DNA of 64,000 nt from Clostridia bacterium. Lineage in GTDB: Bacteria > Bacillota > Clostridia > Lachnospirales > Lachnospiraceae. Shown one piece after another: positions 10,097 to 20,534 of this stretch. The notes beneath the pieces are model-generated. The model ran no database searches, was not told the DNA's origin, and saw only the letters and a program-made list of their open reading frames with translations. The stretch covers positions 124,001 to 188,000 of the forward strand of contig QKJQ01000012.1 of assembly GCA_003249225.1 (NCBI GenBank), written 5' to 3'. Both the position numbers and the translations under genes were made by a program. Within the stretch, counting starts at the first letter, position 1, and each line of letters opens with the position of its first letter.

Positions 10097-12769
10097 GTGA
10101 AAGAATTCTTGAAAAGGCCTATGCTGCTTTTTGCGGCAGCATTTATTCTGGGAATTTATTTTTACACGAATAAGACAGTTGTAGGAATGGTGTTACTTCT
10201 TTTTGCAGCTGTCTTAACTTTTATGATTGCATTTCCAAAATATAGAAAAAGCATAACGGACAACAAACTGACCTTTGTACTTTTGCCCTTTCTTTTTATG
10301 GCGGGCTTCCTGGTGACAATCCATCAGGACTCATCGACGGCCATTGAACGAGAACTTCAGGGCGAGAGTTTGGCCAGCCTTATGGCTAAGGTAGAATCGG
10401 TTAGTAAAACAGAGTACGGATATCAGGCAGTGGTGGTGAAAGCAATCATTACAGTAGACGGAATAACATCAGCAGAAGCTTCTGCAACCGATGAATCTAT
10501 GTCAGAAGACAGTGGAGCAGAAGAAACAGAAGCAAAAGAAACAGGAACAAAAGAAACAGGAACAAAAGAAACAGGAACAAAAGAAACAGGAACAGAAGAT
10601 GCAGGAACAAAAGAAAAAGGAGAAGATACTACTTCAGAAAGAACAGAGACATTAATTGAAAAAACATATCGGTACGATGTTGGTGAGATTCGAAAAGTCA
10701 TTGTATACACAGATACGCCGGTTCTCCCCGGAAATAGTATTTATGCAGTAGGAAATGTTGAACTGCCAGAGCAGGAAAAAAATCCAGGGCAGTTTGACAA
10801 AGCAGGATATTACAGAGCCAAAAACATTACTTGTATCATGAAAGCAGAAACACTGATTATTACAGATTCGAAGGTAAATGCTGTTCAGTCTGTGCTCCTT
10901 CCTATAAGAGAACGCCTATGTGATATTTATACCAGCATTCTGCCGGAGAAAGAGGCTGGAATTATGGAAGCCATACTGCTGGGGGAAAAAGCTTTTCTGG
11001 ATCAGTCAATTGTAAACCTGTATCAAAAGAGTGGAATAGCACACATACTTGCCATCTCAGGATTGCACATCTCTTTGCTTGGCATGTCACTTTACCGTCT
11101 CCTTAGAAAAATAAAAAGTCCTTTGATTACAGCATGCCTTTTGACGATCCTCCTTGTTATATCGTATGGTTTGCTGACAGAAATGGGGGTATCAACAAAG
11201 CGGGCGGTGATCATGCTGATTCTTTCTGTTCTGGCTAAGCTTACAGGTCGAACGTATGATATGCTTTCAGCTGCTGCATTTACAGCAATTATTCTGCTGG
11301 CAGGGTCACCGTTGCAATTGTATCAGGCAGGCTTTCTGCTTTCATTTTCAGCAGTCGCAGGCGTTGGCATTCTAATGAAGGCAATACGATTGTTCAATCC
11401 TTATGATAAAGCAACGCTTCGAAGTAAGGTGGTGGATGGTTTACTTGGCAGCCTTAGTATTCAGTTAATGACTTTACCGGTGATTCTTTATTTTTATTTT
11501 GAAACTCCACTCTATGCAACTGTTTTAAATCTGTTCGTTATTCCTCTTCTTTCGTTGATTGTGTTGCTCGGGCTGGCCGCCGGAGTTCTTGGGATGGTTT
11601 CACTCTCAGCAGCATCTTTTGCAATCGGAGGAGCATATTACATTTTAAAATTCTATGAAGGTATCTGCAGTATCGCTCGTAAATTGCCATTGTCAACCAT
11701 TCTGATCGGACGGCCCGCCATGCATCAGATCGTTCTTTACTACGGTATTTTGATATGCTTCGTTTTCTTTGCAGGAAGGCGCGGGCCGGCAGGCAAAGGG
11801 ACAGAAGGCAAGAGAATGCTGTCAAGAAAGATGGTGGCAGGAGTGACTTTATTCTTACTTTTGCTAAGTCTGCACAAGGGAAGCACCGATTCGTTGCTTG
11901 TTACCTTTTTGTCGGTTGGTCAGGGAGATGCCGCCTGCATTCAGAGTCCGGCAGGATATGTTTATCTGATTGACGGGGGAAGTTCTGATAGCAAGGACGT
12001 TGGGTCCTACCGTTTGGAACCCTTCTTAAAATCGAAGGGAATTAATAAAGTTGAGGCTGTTTTTATCTCTCATGCTGATTCGGATCATTTCAATGGCATT
12101 GTTGAATTAATAGAGAAAATGCCGGATACAGCAGCAGGAACATTGGCTGATACAAATAGAATAACATCGGATCAGGGAATCATCCAAATTAAGACCCTGG
12201 TGTTATCGGTAACAGATTTTATTGATGAGAATTATAGAATGCTTGTCGAGCTGGCGGAACAAAAGGGCATCCTGGTACGGTATGTTGAGCAGGGAGATAA
12301 AATCGACGACGGAGCAATAACATTTACCTGTCTGCACCCGGAAAAAACGTACCAGGCAGCTTCGGCCAATGCTTATTCGGAAGTACTGCTGATGACCTAT
12401 AAGAACTTTGATGTTCTGTTTACTGGCGATGTGCAAGCAGATGGAGAGAAATCGTCAGTAACTTTTTATCAGGATCTTGCTGAATATGACAGTTCCTATA
12501 ACGAAAATGTAATTGAAGTGATCAAGGTGAGCCACCATGGATCCAAAACTTCTTCAACGCAGGCCTTCCTTTCTTTTTTTCATCCCATGTTCTCCATAAT
12601 ATCCTGTGGTGAGAACAATTCTTATGGACACCCACATGAAGAAACATTACAGAGATTAAAAGAAATCGGTTCTTCCATTCTGATTCTTAACCAGTCCGGT
12701 GCAGTCACGATAAAGACAGATGGCGAGTGCATGAGTCTGGAGAACTATGTACAAGATCCGCTGCGGTAA
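10097..12769 (+). CDS. comEC: ComEC/Rec2 family DNA uptake channel with C-terminal metallo-beta-lactamase domain
   Basis: GIAHILAISGLHISLLGMSLYRLLRK (competence domain), FLSVGQGDAACIQSP...HADSDHFNG...SHHGSKTSS; likely GTG 10097 with AGGAG upstream, rather than track TTG 10079. Confidence 0.93.
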   Translation: MKEFLKRPMLLFAAAFILGIYFYTNKTVVGMVLLLFAAVLTFMIAFPKYRKSITDNKLTFVLLPFLFMAGFLVTIHQDSSTAIERELQGESLASLMAKVESVSKTEYGYQAVVVKAIITVDGITSAEASATDESMSEDSGAEETEAKETGTKETGTKETGTKETGTEDAGTKEKGEDTTSERTETLIEKTYRYDVGEIRKVIVYTDTPVLPGNSIYAVGNVELPEQEKNPGQFDKAGYYRAKNITCIMKAETLIITDSKVNAVQSVLLPIRERLCDIYTSILPEKEAGIMEAILLGEKAFLDQSIVNLYQKSGIAHILAISGLHISLLGMSLYRLLRKIKSPLITACLLTILLVISYGLLTEMGVSTKRAVIMLILSVLAKLTGRTYDMLSAAAFTAIILLAGSPLQLYQAGFLLSFSAVAGVGILMKAIRLFNPYDKATLRSKVVDGLLGSLSIQLMTLPVILYFYFETPLYATVLNLFVIPLLSLIVLLGLAAGVLGMVSLSAASFAIGGAYYILKFYEGICSIARKLPLSTILIGRPAMHQIVLYYGILICFVFFAGRRGPAGKGTEGKRMLSRKMVAGVTLFLLLLSLHKGSTDSLLVTFLSVGQGDAACIQSPAGYVYLIDGGSSDSKDVGSYRLEPFLKSKGINKVEAVFISHADSDHFNGIVELIEKMPDTAAGTLADTNRITSDQGIIQIKTLVLSVTDFIDENYRMLVELAEQKGILVRYVEQGDKIDDGAITFTCLHPEKTYQAASANAYSEVLLMTYKNFDVLFTGDVQADGEKSSVTFYQDLAEYDSSYNENVIEVIKVSHHGSKTSSTQAFLSFFHPMFSIISCGENNSYGHPHEETLQRLKEIGSSILILNQSGAVTIKTDGECMSLENYVQDPLR
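10526..10615 (+). repeat. in-frame 15-bp tandem repeat within comEC (about 6 units)
   Basis: acaggaacaaaagaa units (10541, 10556, 10571, degenerate at 10526, 10586, 10601) encoding ETGTK. Confidence 0.9.
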
Positions 12770-12913
12770 TAAACCATTAATTTTCTAAGAAAGTCTATGG
12801 ACTTCTTGAATGACCTGTGGTATTGTAGATAATAATTTTGGTTGCATAGTAAGAAAGCAATGAAAAGGTAGCATTATTATAGAAAGGATCCCGATATTGG
12901 GAGAGGAATGTAA

Positions 12914-14200
12914 ATGAAAGCATATCAAACTATGAGCAAAGAAGAATTACTTTTCGTAAAAGATGAGTTACAAACGAAATATCAGGATTTTAAAGCAATG
13001 GGGCTGAAGCTTGACATGTCAAGAGGAAAGCCATCCGCTGAACAGCTTGATATCTCCATGGGTATGATGGATGTTCTTAACAGCAGTACATCACTGATCT
13101 GTGAAGAGGGCATTGACTGCCGTAACTATGGTAATCTGAATGGGATCAAGGAAGCACGTGAATTACTTGGTGCAATCAGTGAAGTTTCTCCCGATAATAT
13201 AATCATCTACGGTAATTCAAGCTTGAATATTATGTATGATACAATCGCAAGATCTATGACACACGGTGTTCTTGGAAGTACTCCATGGTGCAAACAGGAT
13301 AAGATAAAATTCCTCTGTCCGGTACCAGGCTACGACAGACATTTTGCAATCACAGAATACTTTGGTATCGAGATGGTAAATGTACCGATGACACCGGAAG
13401 GTCCAGATATGGATATTGTTGAAAAGCTTGTCAGTGAAGATTCTTCCATCAAAGGAATCTGGTGTGTACCGAAATACTCCAATCCACAGGGATACACGTA
13501 TTCTGAAGAAACCGTGAAACGTTTTGCTGCATTAAAGCCAGCTGCTGAGGATTTCAGAATCTATTGGGACAATGCTTACAGTGTACATCATTTATACAAA
13601 GAGGATCAGGATTTCTGTCTTGAAATTCTTGACGAGTGTAAAAAAGCAGGCAATCCTGATATGGTATATAAATTCACCTCCACATCAAAAATCAGTTTTC
13701 CGGGTTCCGGAGTGGCTGCGATTGCTACCTCTGAAAAGAATGTGAAGGATATCTTAAAACAGCTTACACTTCAGACCATCGGTCACGATAAAGTAAATCA
13801 GTTGCGTCATGTCAGATACTTCAAAGACCTGCAGGGTGTTCATGATCACATGATGAAGCATGCAGACAGTATGCGTCCGAAATTTGAAATGGTCATCAAC
13901 ACAATGAATCAGGAGTTTGAAGGACTTGATATAGCATCCTGGACCAGTCCGAAGGGCGGTTATTTTATATCGTTCGAATCACTTGACGGGTGTGCGAAAG
14001 AAATCGTACAGCGTGCAAAAGAAGCAGGTGTTGTTTTAACACCGGCAGGTGCTACGTATCCGTATGGAAAAGATCCAAAAGACAGTAACATTCGTATTGC
14101 TCCATCTTACCCGACCGTAGAGGAACTTAAAAAGGCAATGGAATTGTTCGTACTTTGTGTTAAATTAGTCAGTGTTGAACATATTCTTGCCGCAAAATAA
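12914..14200 (+). CDS. PLP-dependent aminotransferase, aspartate aminotransferase-like (PF12897-type)
   Basis: MSKEELLFVKDELQTKYQDFKAMGLKLDMSRGKPSAEQLDIS...WCVPKYSNPQGYTYSEETV...KFTSTSKISFPGSGVAAIA. Confidence 0.88.
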   Translation: MKAYQTMSKEELLFVKDELQTKYQDFKAMGLKLDMSRGKPSAEQLDISMGMMDVLNSSTSLICEEGIDCRNYGNLNGIKEARELLGAISEVSPDNIIIYGNSSLNIMYDTIARSMTHGVLGSTPWCKQDKIKFLCPVPGYDRHFAITEYFGIEMVNVPMTPEGPDMDIVEKLVSEDSSIKGIWCVPKYSNPQGYTYSEETVKRFAALKPAAEDFRIYWDNAYSVHHLYKEDQDFCLEILDECKKAGNPDMVYKFTSTSKISFPGSGVAAIATSEKNVKDILKQLTLQTIGHDKVNQLRHVRYFKDLQGVHDHMMKHADSMRPKFEMVINTMNQEFEGLDIASWTSPKGGYFISFESLDGCAKEIVQRAKEAGVVLTPAGATYPYGKDPKDSNIRIAPSYPTVEELKKAMELFVLCVKLVSVEHILAAK

Positions 14201-14217
14201 GGCAGGACACAAAACTC

Positions 14218-15939
14218 ATGAAATTTATCTTTCGCTATTTAAAACCGCATATACCACTGATGATGATTGGATTGCTGATTAAAATAGCCGGTACATTTGC
14301 TGATCTTGGTCTGCCTTGGGTGTTGGCACATATACTTGATGTTGTTATACCCACCGGTGATATCAATAAAATCTATCTATGGGGCGGCGTTATGATTCTC
14401 ATGGCGTTTCTGTCCCGAATGTTCAATGTAAAAGCAAATCGAATGGCATCGAAAGTTGCCCGTGATACAACAGAACAGGTCAGACATGACCTGTTCTGGA
14501 AGATCAATCAGCTCTCAGGTGCACAGATCGACTCCTTTGGTATTCCTTCTCTGATATCCAGAATGACTTCAGATACTTATAATATTCATCAGTTCATTGG
14601 AATGATGCAACGTATGGGTGTACGTGCACCATTTATTTTAGTGGGCGGAATTATAATCACATCAACAATGGAACCGGCACTGACACTTGTTCTGATTGCT
14701 GTTATGCCATTCCTGGCCATTATAGTTACACTGATTTCGAAAAAGGGAATACCGCTTTATGTGAAGGTTCAGGAAAAAATGGATCATATCACCAGAGTTC
14801 TGCGGGAGAACATTACCGGCATCCGAATTATTAAAGCATTATCCAAAACCGAATATGAGAAAAAACGTTTCCGTGATGTCAATGAGGAGATGGTACGTCG
14901 GGAACTAAAAGCGGCAGGAACTATGGCTGCCTCCAGTCCACTGATGAATTTTATTTTAAATGCAGGACTTACCCTGGTCATTATTGTGGGAGCTTACAGA
15001 GTCAATGCCGGAGCATCTCTTCCGGGAAGTATCATTGCCTTTTTATCCTATTTTACCATGATCTCGAATTCCGTGCTTGCGGTTAACAGAATATTCATCA
15101 ACCTGTCGAAAGCATCGGCTTCCGCCAATCGCCTTGAGAAGATCGTCAGCACAGAGAATGATCTTCACGTTCTGGAAAAAGAAGACAGTGATCCATCGTT
15201 CCATATTGAATTTAAAAATGTATCCTTTCGTTATAACAAAAACAGTGAAGGGTGTCTTGAAAATATCAATTTTTCCCTGAAACACGGGGAGACACTTGGA
15301 ATCATTGGGCCTACCGGTTGTGGAAAGACAACAATGATCAATTTGCTGATGCGCTTTTACGATGTGGATGACGGGGCTATTTATGTGAATGGTAAAGACA
15401 TTCGCACTTATCGGCCAGAAGAGTTTCGAAAAAGGTTCGGCGTCGTATTTCAAAATGATATTCTGTTCGAGGATACGGTTTATGAGAATATTAATTTTGG
15501 ACGTGATATACCGCTTGATAAGGTGAAAAAAGCGGCATATGATGCCTGTGCAGATAATTTCATCCAGGAACTTGGGGTGATTGAGCAGGGAACGGGATAT
15601 GAATTTCCGGTTGCCATCAAAGGAGCTAACCTTAGCGGCGGGCAGAAACAACGGCTTGTTATTGCCAGAGCTCTGGCAAATAAATCAGACATACTGATAC
15701 TGGATGATGCATCCTCGGCGCTTGATTACAGGACAGATGCAAAGCTACGTCAGGCAATTCGTACCAATCATACAAATTCGACCATAATAACCATTGCACA
15801 GCGTATAAGTTCTGTTATGTCCATGGATCATATCATGGTCATGGAAGAAGGAAGAATTCTCGGATACGGTTCACATAAGGAACTTATGGAAACCTGTGAA
15901 GTATACAAAGATATTCATCACTCACAAATGGGCAGTTAA
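14218..15939 (+). CDS. ABC transporter, permease-ATPase half-transporter A
   Basis: GIIGPTGCGKTTMINLLMRFYDVDDG (Walker A), LSGGQKQRLVIARALANKSDILILDDASSALD. Confidence 0.95.
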   Translation: MKFIFRYLKPHIPLMMIGLLIKIAGTFADLGLPWVLAHILDVVIPTGDINKIYLWGGVMILMAFLSRMFNVKANRMASKVARDTTEQVRHDLFWKINQLSGAQIDSFGIPSLISRMTSDTYNIHQFIGMMQRMGVRAPFILVGGIIITSTMEPALTLVLIAVMPFLAIIVTLISKKGIPLYVKVQEKMDHITRVLRENITGIRIIKALSKTEYEKKRFRDVNEEMVRRELKAAGTMAASSPLMNFILNAGLTLVIIVGAYRVNAGASLPGSIIAFLSYFTMISNSVLAVNRIFINLSKASASANRLEKIVSTENDLHVLEKEDSDPSFHIEFKNVSFRYNKNSEGCLENINFSLKHGETLGIIGPTGCGKTTMINLLMRFYDVDDGAIYVNGKDIRTYRPEEFRKRFGVVFQNDILFEDTVYENINFGRDIPLDKVKKAAYDACADNFIQELGVIEQGTGYEFPVAIKGANLSGGQKQRLVIARALANKSDILILDDASSALDYRTDAKLRQAIRTNHTNSTIITIAQRISSVMSMDHIMVMEEGRILGYGSHKELMETCEVYKDIHHSQMGS

Positions 15940-16031
15940 TAAACAGGTATATCAAAACTGTCAGTACAAAGAAGTGAAGTAATACAACAGAGCCAGTCAT
16001 AGCAAATCCGTATGCTGAGAAAGGACTGAAA

Positions 16032-17831
16032 ATGGCAAAACAACCAAGACAGTTTGCTGTAGACAGCAAAGGAACAAATGTCAGTTACAAACCACAAAAT
16101 ACTAAATATGTTCTGCGTAACCTCTTGCGTTATCTGGGTAATTATAAGTGGTTTTTTGCACTTGCCATATTGCTTACCATTGGAGCAAACCTGCTTGGGC
16201 TTGTCGGACCAAAATTGTCAGGAAAAGCTGTGGATGCCATTGAATTTGGTAAAGGTAACGTAGACTTTGAAACGGTATTTTATTATGCCGGCTGGATGCT
16301 ATTCTTTTATGCGGTATCATCGATCTTATCTTACTTTCTGGCATTGCTTATGCAGCGGATTACACAGAAGATCGTAAAAAAGATGCGAAATGATGTATTT
16401 GACAAATTGATGGTCATGCAGGTCGGATACTTTGACAGGAACCAGACCGGAGATATAATCAGTCGAATTTCTTATGACATCGACGTTATTAATACCTCTT
16501 TATCAACAGATCTCGTTCAGATATTTGCAAGTATTGTAACGGTCATAGGTTCTCTTGTTATGATGTTTACCATATCCCCAATTCTATTGCTTGTTATGCT
16601 GGTCACCATACCGATGTCGGTTTTGTATACCAGATATATGGCAAAAAAGACAAGACCATTGTTTCGTAAACGTTCGGCAAAACTGGGAGAATTAAATGGC
16701 TTCGTGGAAGAAATGGTCGGAGGACAAAAAACAATTAAGGCATATGCAAGAGAAGAGTTCATGGTCAATCGGTTCGACCAGGTGAATTCAGATGCCATGA
16801 CTGCCTATTTTAATGCAGACTACTACGGTAGTATAGTCGGCCCCAGTGTCAATTTTATTAACAATCTTTCGCTTGCCCTTGTTACCGTATTTGGCGCAGT
16901 ACTTCGTCTGAAGATGGGCATGTCGATCGGTAATATTGCGGCATTTATTCAATACTCCAGAAAGTTTTCCGGCCCAATCAATGAAACAGCGAATATCATC
17001 AGTGAGCTTCAGTCTGCACTGGCTGCCGCAGAACGAGTTTTTAAAGTTTTGAACGAAGAGGAAGAAGTCGCTGACATTGAAGGGGCAAGAGTTCTGACGG
17101 ATGTTGTTGGTGAAGTTCAGATGCAGGATATTTCTTTTGGTTATGTTCCCGGGAAAATTGTTCTTAAGGATATGAATCTTATTGCCAGGCCGGGCAATCT
17201 GGTCGCGATTGTTGGTGAGACCGGAGCTGGTAAAACAACGATTATCAATCTTCTTATGCGTTTCTATGACCCGCAGGAAGGTTATATATACATTGACCAG
17301 AATGAGAGCAGGGAATTGACAAGAAACAGCCTGCGAAAAGCTTTTGCCATGGTATTACAGGACACCTGGGTCTTTGGGGGCACGATTTATGATAATATCG
17401 CCTATGGCCGGCCGGAAGCTACAATGGAAGAAGTGGTGGAGGCAGCCAAAGCCGCAAAAATCCATTCCTACATAATGCGTTTGCCGGAAGGTTATCAGAC
17501 TGTTCTCAACGAAGACGGTATGAATATATCAAAAGGACAAAAGCAATTGCTTACAATCGCAAGAGCCATGCTTCTTGATGTAAGAATGCTGATTCTTGAT
17601 GAAGCAACGTCAAATGTAGACACCAGAACGGAGATACAGATCCAAAAAGCAATGCGAAAACTAATGAAGGACAAGACATGTTTTGTTATTGCACATCGAC
17701 TTTCAACAATCCGACACGCTGATGTTATTATGGTCGTTGACAAAGGAAATGTTATTGAACAGGGAAGTCATGAAGAGTTGATGGAAAAGCAAGGGTATTA
17801 TCACCGTCTGTATGTATCACAGTTTGAATAA
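16032..17831 (+). CDS. ABC transporter, permease-ATPase half-transporter B
   Basis: AIVGETGAGKTTIINLLMRFYDPQEG, ISKGQKQLLTIARAMLLDVRMLILDEATSNVD; likely heterodimer with preceding gene. Confidence 0.95.
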   Translation: MAKQPRQFAVDSKGTNVSYKPQNTKYVLRNLLRYLGNYKWFFALAILLTIGANLLGLVGPKLSGKAVDAIEFGKGNVDFETVFYYAGWMLFFYAVSSILSYFLALLMQRITQKIVKKMRNDVFDKLMVMQVGYFDRNQTGDIISRISYDIDVINTSLSTDLVQIFASIVTVIGSLVMMFTISPILLLVMLVTIPMSVLYTRYMAKKTRPLFRKRSAKLGELNGFVEEMVGGQKTIKAYAREEFMVNRFDQVNSDAMTAYFNADYYGSIVGPSVNFINNLSLALVTVFGAVLRLKMGMSIGNIAAFIQYSRKFSGPINETANIISELQSALAAAERVFKVLNEEEEVADIEGARVLTDVVGEVQMQDISFGYVPGKIVLKDMNLIARPGNLVAIVGETGAGKTTIINLLMRFYDPQEGYIYIDQNESRELTRNSLRKAFAMVLQDTWVFGGTIYDNIAYGRPEATMEEVVEAAKAAKIHSYIMRLPEGYQTVLNEDGMNISKGQKQLLTIARAMLLDVRMLILDEATSNVDTRTEIQIQKAMRKLMKDKTCFVIAHRLSTIRHADVIMVVDKGNVIEQGSHEELMEKQGYYHRLYVSQFE

Positions 17832-17888
17832 GTAAGTATATACATAGCAACGAAAATGGCTTCTAAGAAAAATAGTATGGAATGATTG

Positions 17889-17927
17889 AAAAAGCTTGCA
17901 GACAAAAATCTGCTTGCTTTTTCTTTT
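17889..17927 (+). terminator. Rho-independent terminator after ABC pair
   Basis: AAAAAGCTTGCAGA-caaaaa-TCTGCTTGCTTTTTCTTTTT. Confidence 0.8.
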
Positions 17928-17991
17928 TAGTTCGGATATAATTTAGAAAATAGTAAAATAATTAAAATTTATATAAAAAGGTGGACTAACC

Positions 17992-18948
17992 ATGTTAAAA
18001 GAAACAGAATACAATCGTCCGTGGATCGAACAAAGAGCGGATCCTTATGTGATAAAAAAAGATGGACAATACTATTTTACTGCATCCTATCCTGCCTATG
18101 ACAGGATTCTTTTACGGAGTGCACAAACCCTTGATGCACTAGCAGGTGCAGAGGAAGTGGAAGTATGGCATAAACATGAGACGGGCATGATGAGTAAGAA
18201 TGTCTGGGCGCCGGAACTGCATTATCTGGATGGAAGATGGTTTTTATACTTTGCGGCAGGAGAAGCAGAAGAACAATGGAAGATCAGACCATACGTACTG
18301 GAGTGTGCTGGTCAGGATCCATTGAGGGATACCTGGATTGAAAGAGGTCCGATGAAAGCAGCAGATGCGGATGAATTTTCCTTTCGGGCATTTTCATTGG
18401 ATGCAACGATATTTGAAAGTGATGGAAAAAGGTATTATGTCTGGGCTGAAAAGGTTGGCGTAGGGAAGATGATTTCCAATCTATATATTGCTGAGATGGA
18501 GTCTCCCTATAAGTTGAAAACGGTGCAGGTACTACTTACGACACCGGATTATGACTGGGAAAGAGTTATGTATTGGGTCGATGAAGGACCGGCGGTTCTA
18601 AAGAGGAACGGGAATATTTATCTGACCTTTTCATCCAGCGGAACAGGAGCTTGTTATTGTGTTGGAATGATGCGTGCCAAAGAAGGTACAGACCTTTTGG
18701 ATCCACGGTCTTGGGAGAAGCTTCGGTATCCGGTTCTGCAGACCGATGAAGAGAAAGGAATTTTCGGACCGGGACATAATTCCTTTACGAAATCAGAAGA
18801 TGATACAAAAGATATTATGATCGTTCATTACAGACAATACTCTGAAATAATCGGTGATTCTTTATTTGATCCAAATCGTCATGCAAAGCGTATTGAAGTA
18901 AAATGGGACGAAAATGATTTCCCAACGTTTGAATTTTTAGCAGAGTAA
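17992..18948 (+). CDS. glycoside hydrolase family 43-like protein, cytoplasmic (no signal peptide)
   Basis: RADPYVIKKDGQYYFTASYPAYDRILLRSAQTLDAL...NVWAPELHYLDGRWFLYFAAG...DEGPAVLKRNGNIYLTFSSSGTG...GPGHNSF: five-bladed propeller GH43 motifs. Confidence 0.88.
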   Translation: MLKETEYNRPWIEQRADPYVIKKDGQYYFTASYPAYDRILLRSAQTLDALAGAEEVEVWHKHETGMMSKNVWAPELHYLDGRWFLYFAAGEAEEQWKIRPYVLECAGQDPLRDTWIERGPMKAADADEFSFRAFSLDATIFESDGKRYYVWAEKVGVGKMISNLYIAEMESPYKLKTVQVLLTTPDYDWERVMYWVDEGPAVLKRNGNIYLTFSSSGTGACYCVGMMRAKEGTDLLDPRSWEKLRYPVLQTDEEKGIFGPGHNSFTKSEDDTKDIMIVHYRQYSEIIGDSLFDPNRHAKRIEVKWDENDFPTFEFLAE

Positions 18949-18952
18949 ATAA

Positions 18953-18993
18953 AAGGCCATGCACTTGCAATCTATAAGTGTATGGTCTTTCGT
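18953..18993 (+). terminator. terminator-like hairpin after GH43 gene
   Basis: AAAGGCCATGCACTT ... AAGTGTATGGTCTTT. Confidence 0.65.
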
Positions 18994-19211
18994 TTATCTT
19001 GCCTTACCAGGATGGATTCGATATAATAATAGATAAAGTCAGCTATTTGTATAATTGATGTGTGGTTAATTGTTTAAAAACAACCATATACTTATATATA
19101 CAAAGGCAATTAACACCATAACGATTGGTTATAGACATTTTGACCGAGTACCACGTATAGAAAAAGATCAGGATGAAGTACATTCGTCTTGTAAAAAAAC
19201 AGGGGGTAACG

Positions 19212-20429
19212 ATGAAACTTGATGATATTTTTAAGAAAGATGCGATATCTGTGTTGGAAGCCGAAACGGCGTTAACGTTTGCTGCAGAACAGATTTTTGA
19301 GAACCTGAAAAACTTTACGGAAAAATTCCAGAATGCTTACAGTATTGATCTTTGGTATCCGGCTACAGAAAACACCGGATGGACAACCGGATTTTGGACG
19401 GGAGAAATCTGGCTCGCTTATGAATTTTATCTTCGAACAATTCAAGGATCTGATGCAGATTCGAGCATCAGAAATAGGAGTGAACAGCTGCTTGCTGCAG
19501 GTAATTTGCAGATTGAAAGCTTTTACGAACGTATCGTTAAAAAAATAGATGTAGACCATCATGACATGGGCTTTTTATATTCACTGTCCTGTGTGGCTGG
19601 ATACAAGCTTACCGGAAATATCCAGGCAAAAGAAGCAGCCCTCCTGGCAGCGGATAATCTTCTTGCAAGATTTCAGCCAAAGGGAAAATTCCTGCAAGCA
19701 TGGGGTTCTATGAACGACCCTGCAAATTATCGGCTGATTATAGACTGTCTTTTAAACCTGCCATTGCTTTATTGGGCTTACGACGTTACAGGAGAGCAAA
19801 AATACAGTGACATTGCGCAGATGCATATTGAGACGGCAGTAAAGAATGTAATTCGTGATGATAACTCGACCTGGCATACCTTTTATTTTGATGCGGAGAC
19901 CGGAGAACCAAGTCATGGTGCTACCTGTCAGGGATACCGTGATGGTTCCGCCTGGGCAAGAGGACAGGCATGGGGAATCTACGGGATGGCTCTTGCTTAC
20001 CGTTATACAAAAGAAGAAGACTATATAACTTTATTTGAACGTGTAACCGGATACTTTCTGGAACATTTGCCGGAGGACCTTGTTCCTTACTGGGATCTGG
20101 AGTTTTCAGATGGTTCTGCGGAACCCAGAGATTCTTCCAGTGCATCCATTGCTGCCTGCGGTTTACTTGAGATGGCAATGTATGTAGATCAAGAAAAAGC
20201 TGAAGAGTACAGATCCATTGCAAAACGAATCATGAAGTCGTTGACTGATTCCTATGCTGTGAAAGAAAAAGAAAAATCAAATGGTCTTGTACTGCACAGC
20301 ACTTATTCCAATAAGTCACCATTCAATACGTGCAATCATTATGGTGTCGATGAATGTAATCTTTGGGGAGATTATTTTTACGTCGAAGCGTTAACAAGAC
20401 TGACGACAGAATGGGAAATGTACTGGTAG
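19212..20429 (+). CDS. glycoside hydrolase family 88 (unsaturated glucuronyl hydrolase-like)
   Basis: WTTGFWTGEIWLAYE...DHHDMGFLYSLS...ATCQGYRDGSAWARGQAWGIYGMALAYRYT...RDSSSASIAACGLLEM; RBS aggggg before ATG 19212. Confidence 0.88.
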   Translation: MKLDDIFKKDAISVLEAETALTFAAEQIFENLKNFTEKFQNAYSIDLWYPATENTGWTTGFWTGEIWLAYEFYLRTIQGSDADSSIRNRSEQLLAAGNLQIESFYERIVKKIDVDHHDMGFLYSLSCVAGYKLTGNIQAKEAALLAADNLLARFQPKGKFLQAWGSMNDPANYRLIIDCLLNLPLLYWAYDVTGEQKYSDIAQMHIETAVKNVIRDDNSTWHTFYFDAETGEPSHGATCQGYRDGSAWARGQAWGIYGMALAYRYTKEEDYITLFERVTGYFLEHLPEDLVPYWDLEFSDGSAEPRDSSSASIAACGLLEMAMYVDQEKAEEYRSIAKRIMKSLTDSYAVKEKEKSNGLVLHSTYSNKSPFNTCNHYGVDECNLWGDYFYVEALTRLTTEWEMYW

Positions 20430-20534
20430 GTAGAATTGAGAAATGGGGTTAACGGCAGGGGGCATGACAGTCAGGATTGAGACTGCATGAAATCAATATG
20501 CCGGGGAAATATAAGAATAATAGCGGAGGTTGCA

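Noticed and set aside
10423-10710. 95-aa antisense ORF with FVPVS repeats
   Set aside because: Shadow of the 15-bp repeat in comEC; composition is a consequence of the sense repeat.
12784-12806. AAGAAAGTC-tatg-GACTTCTT hairpin after comEC
   Set aside because: Imperfect stem and no T-run; not strong enough to call a terminator.
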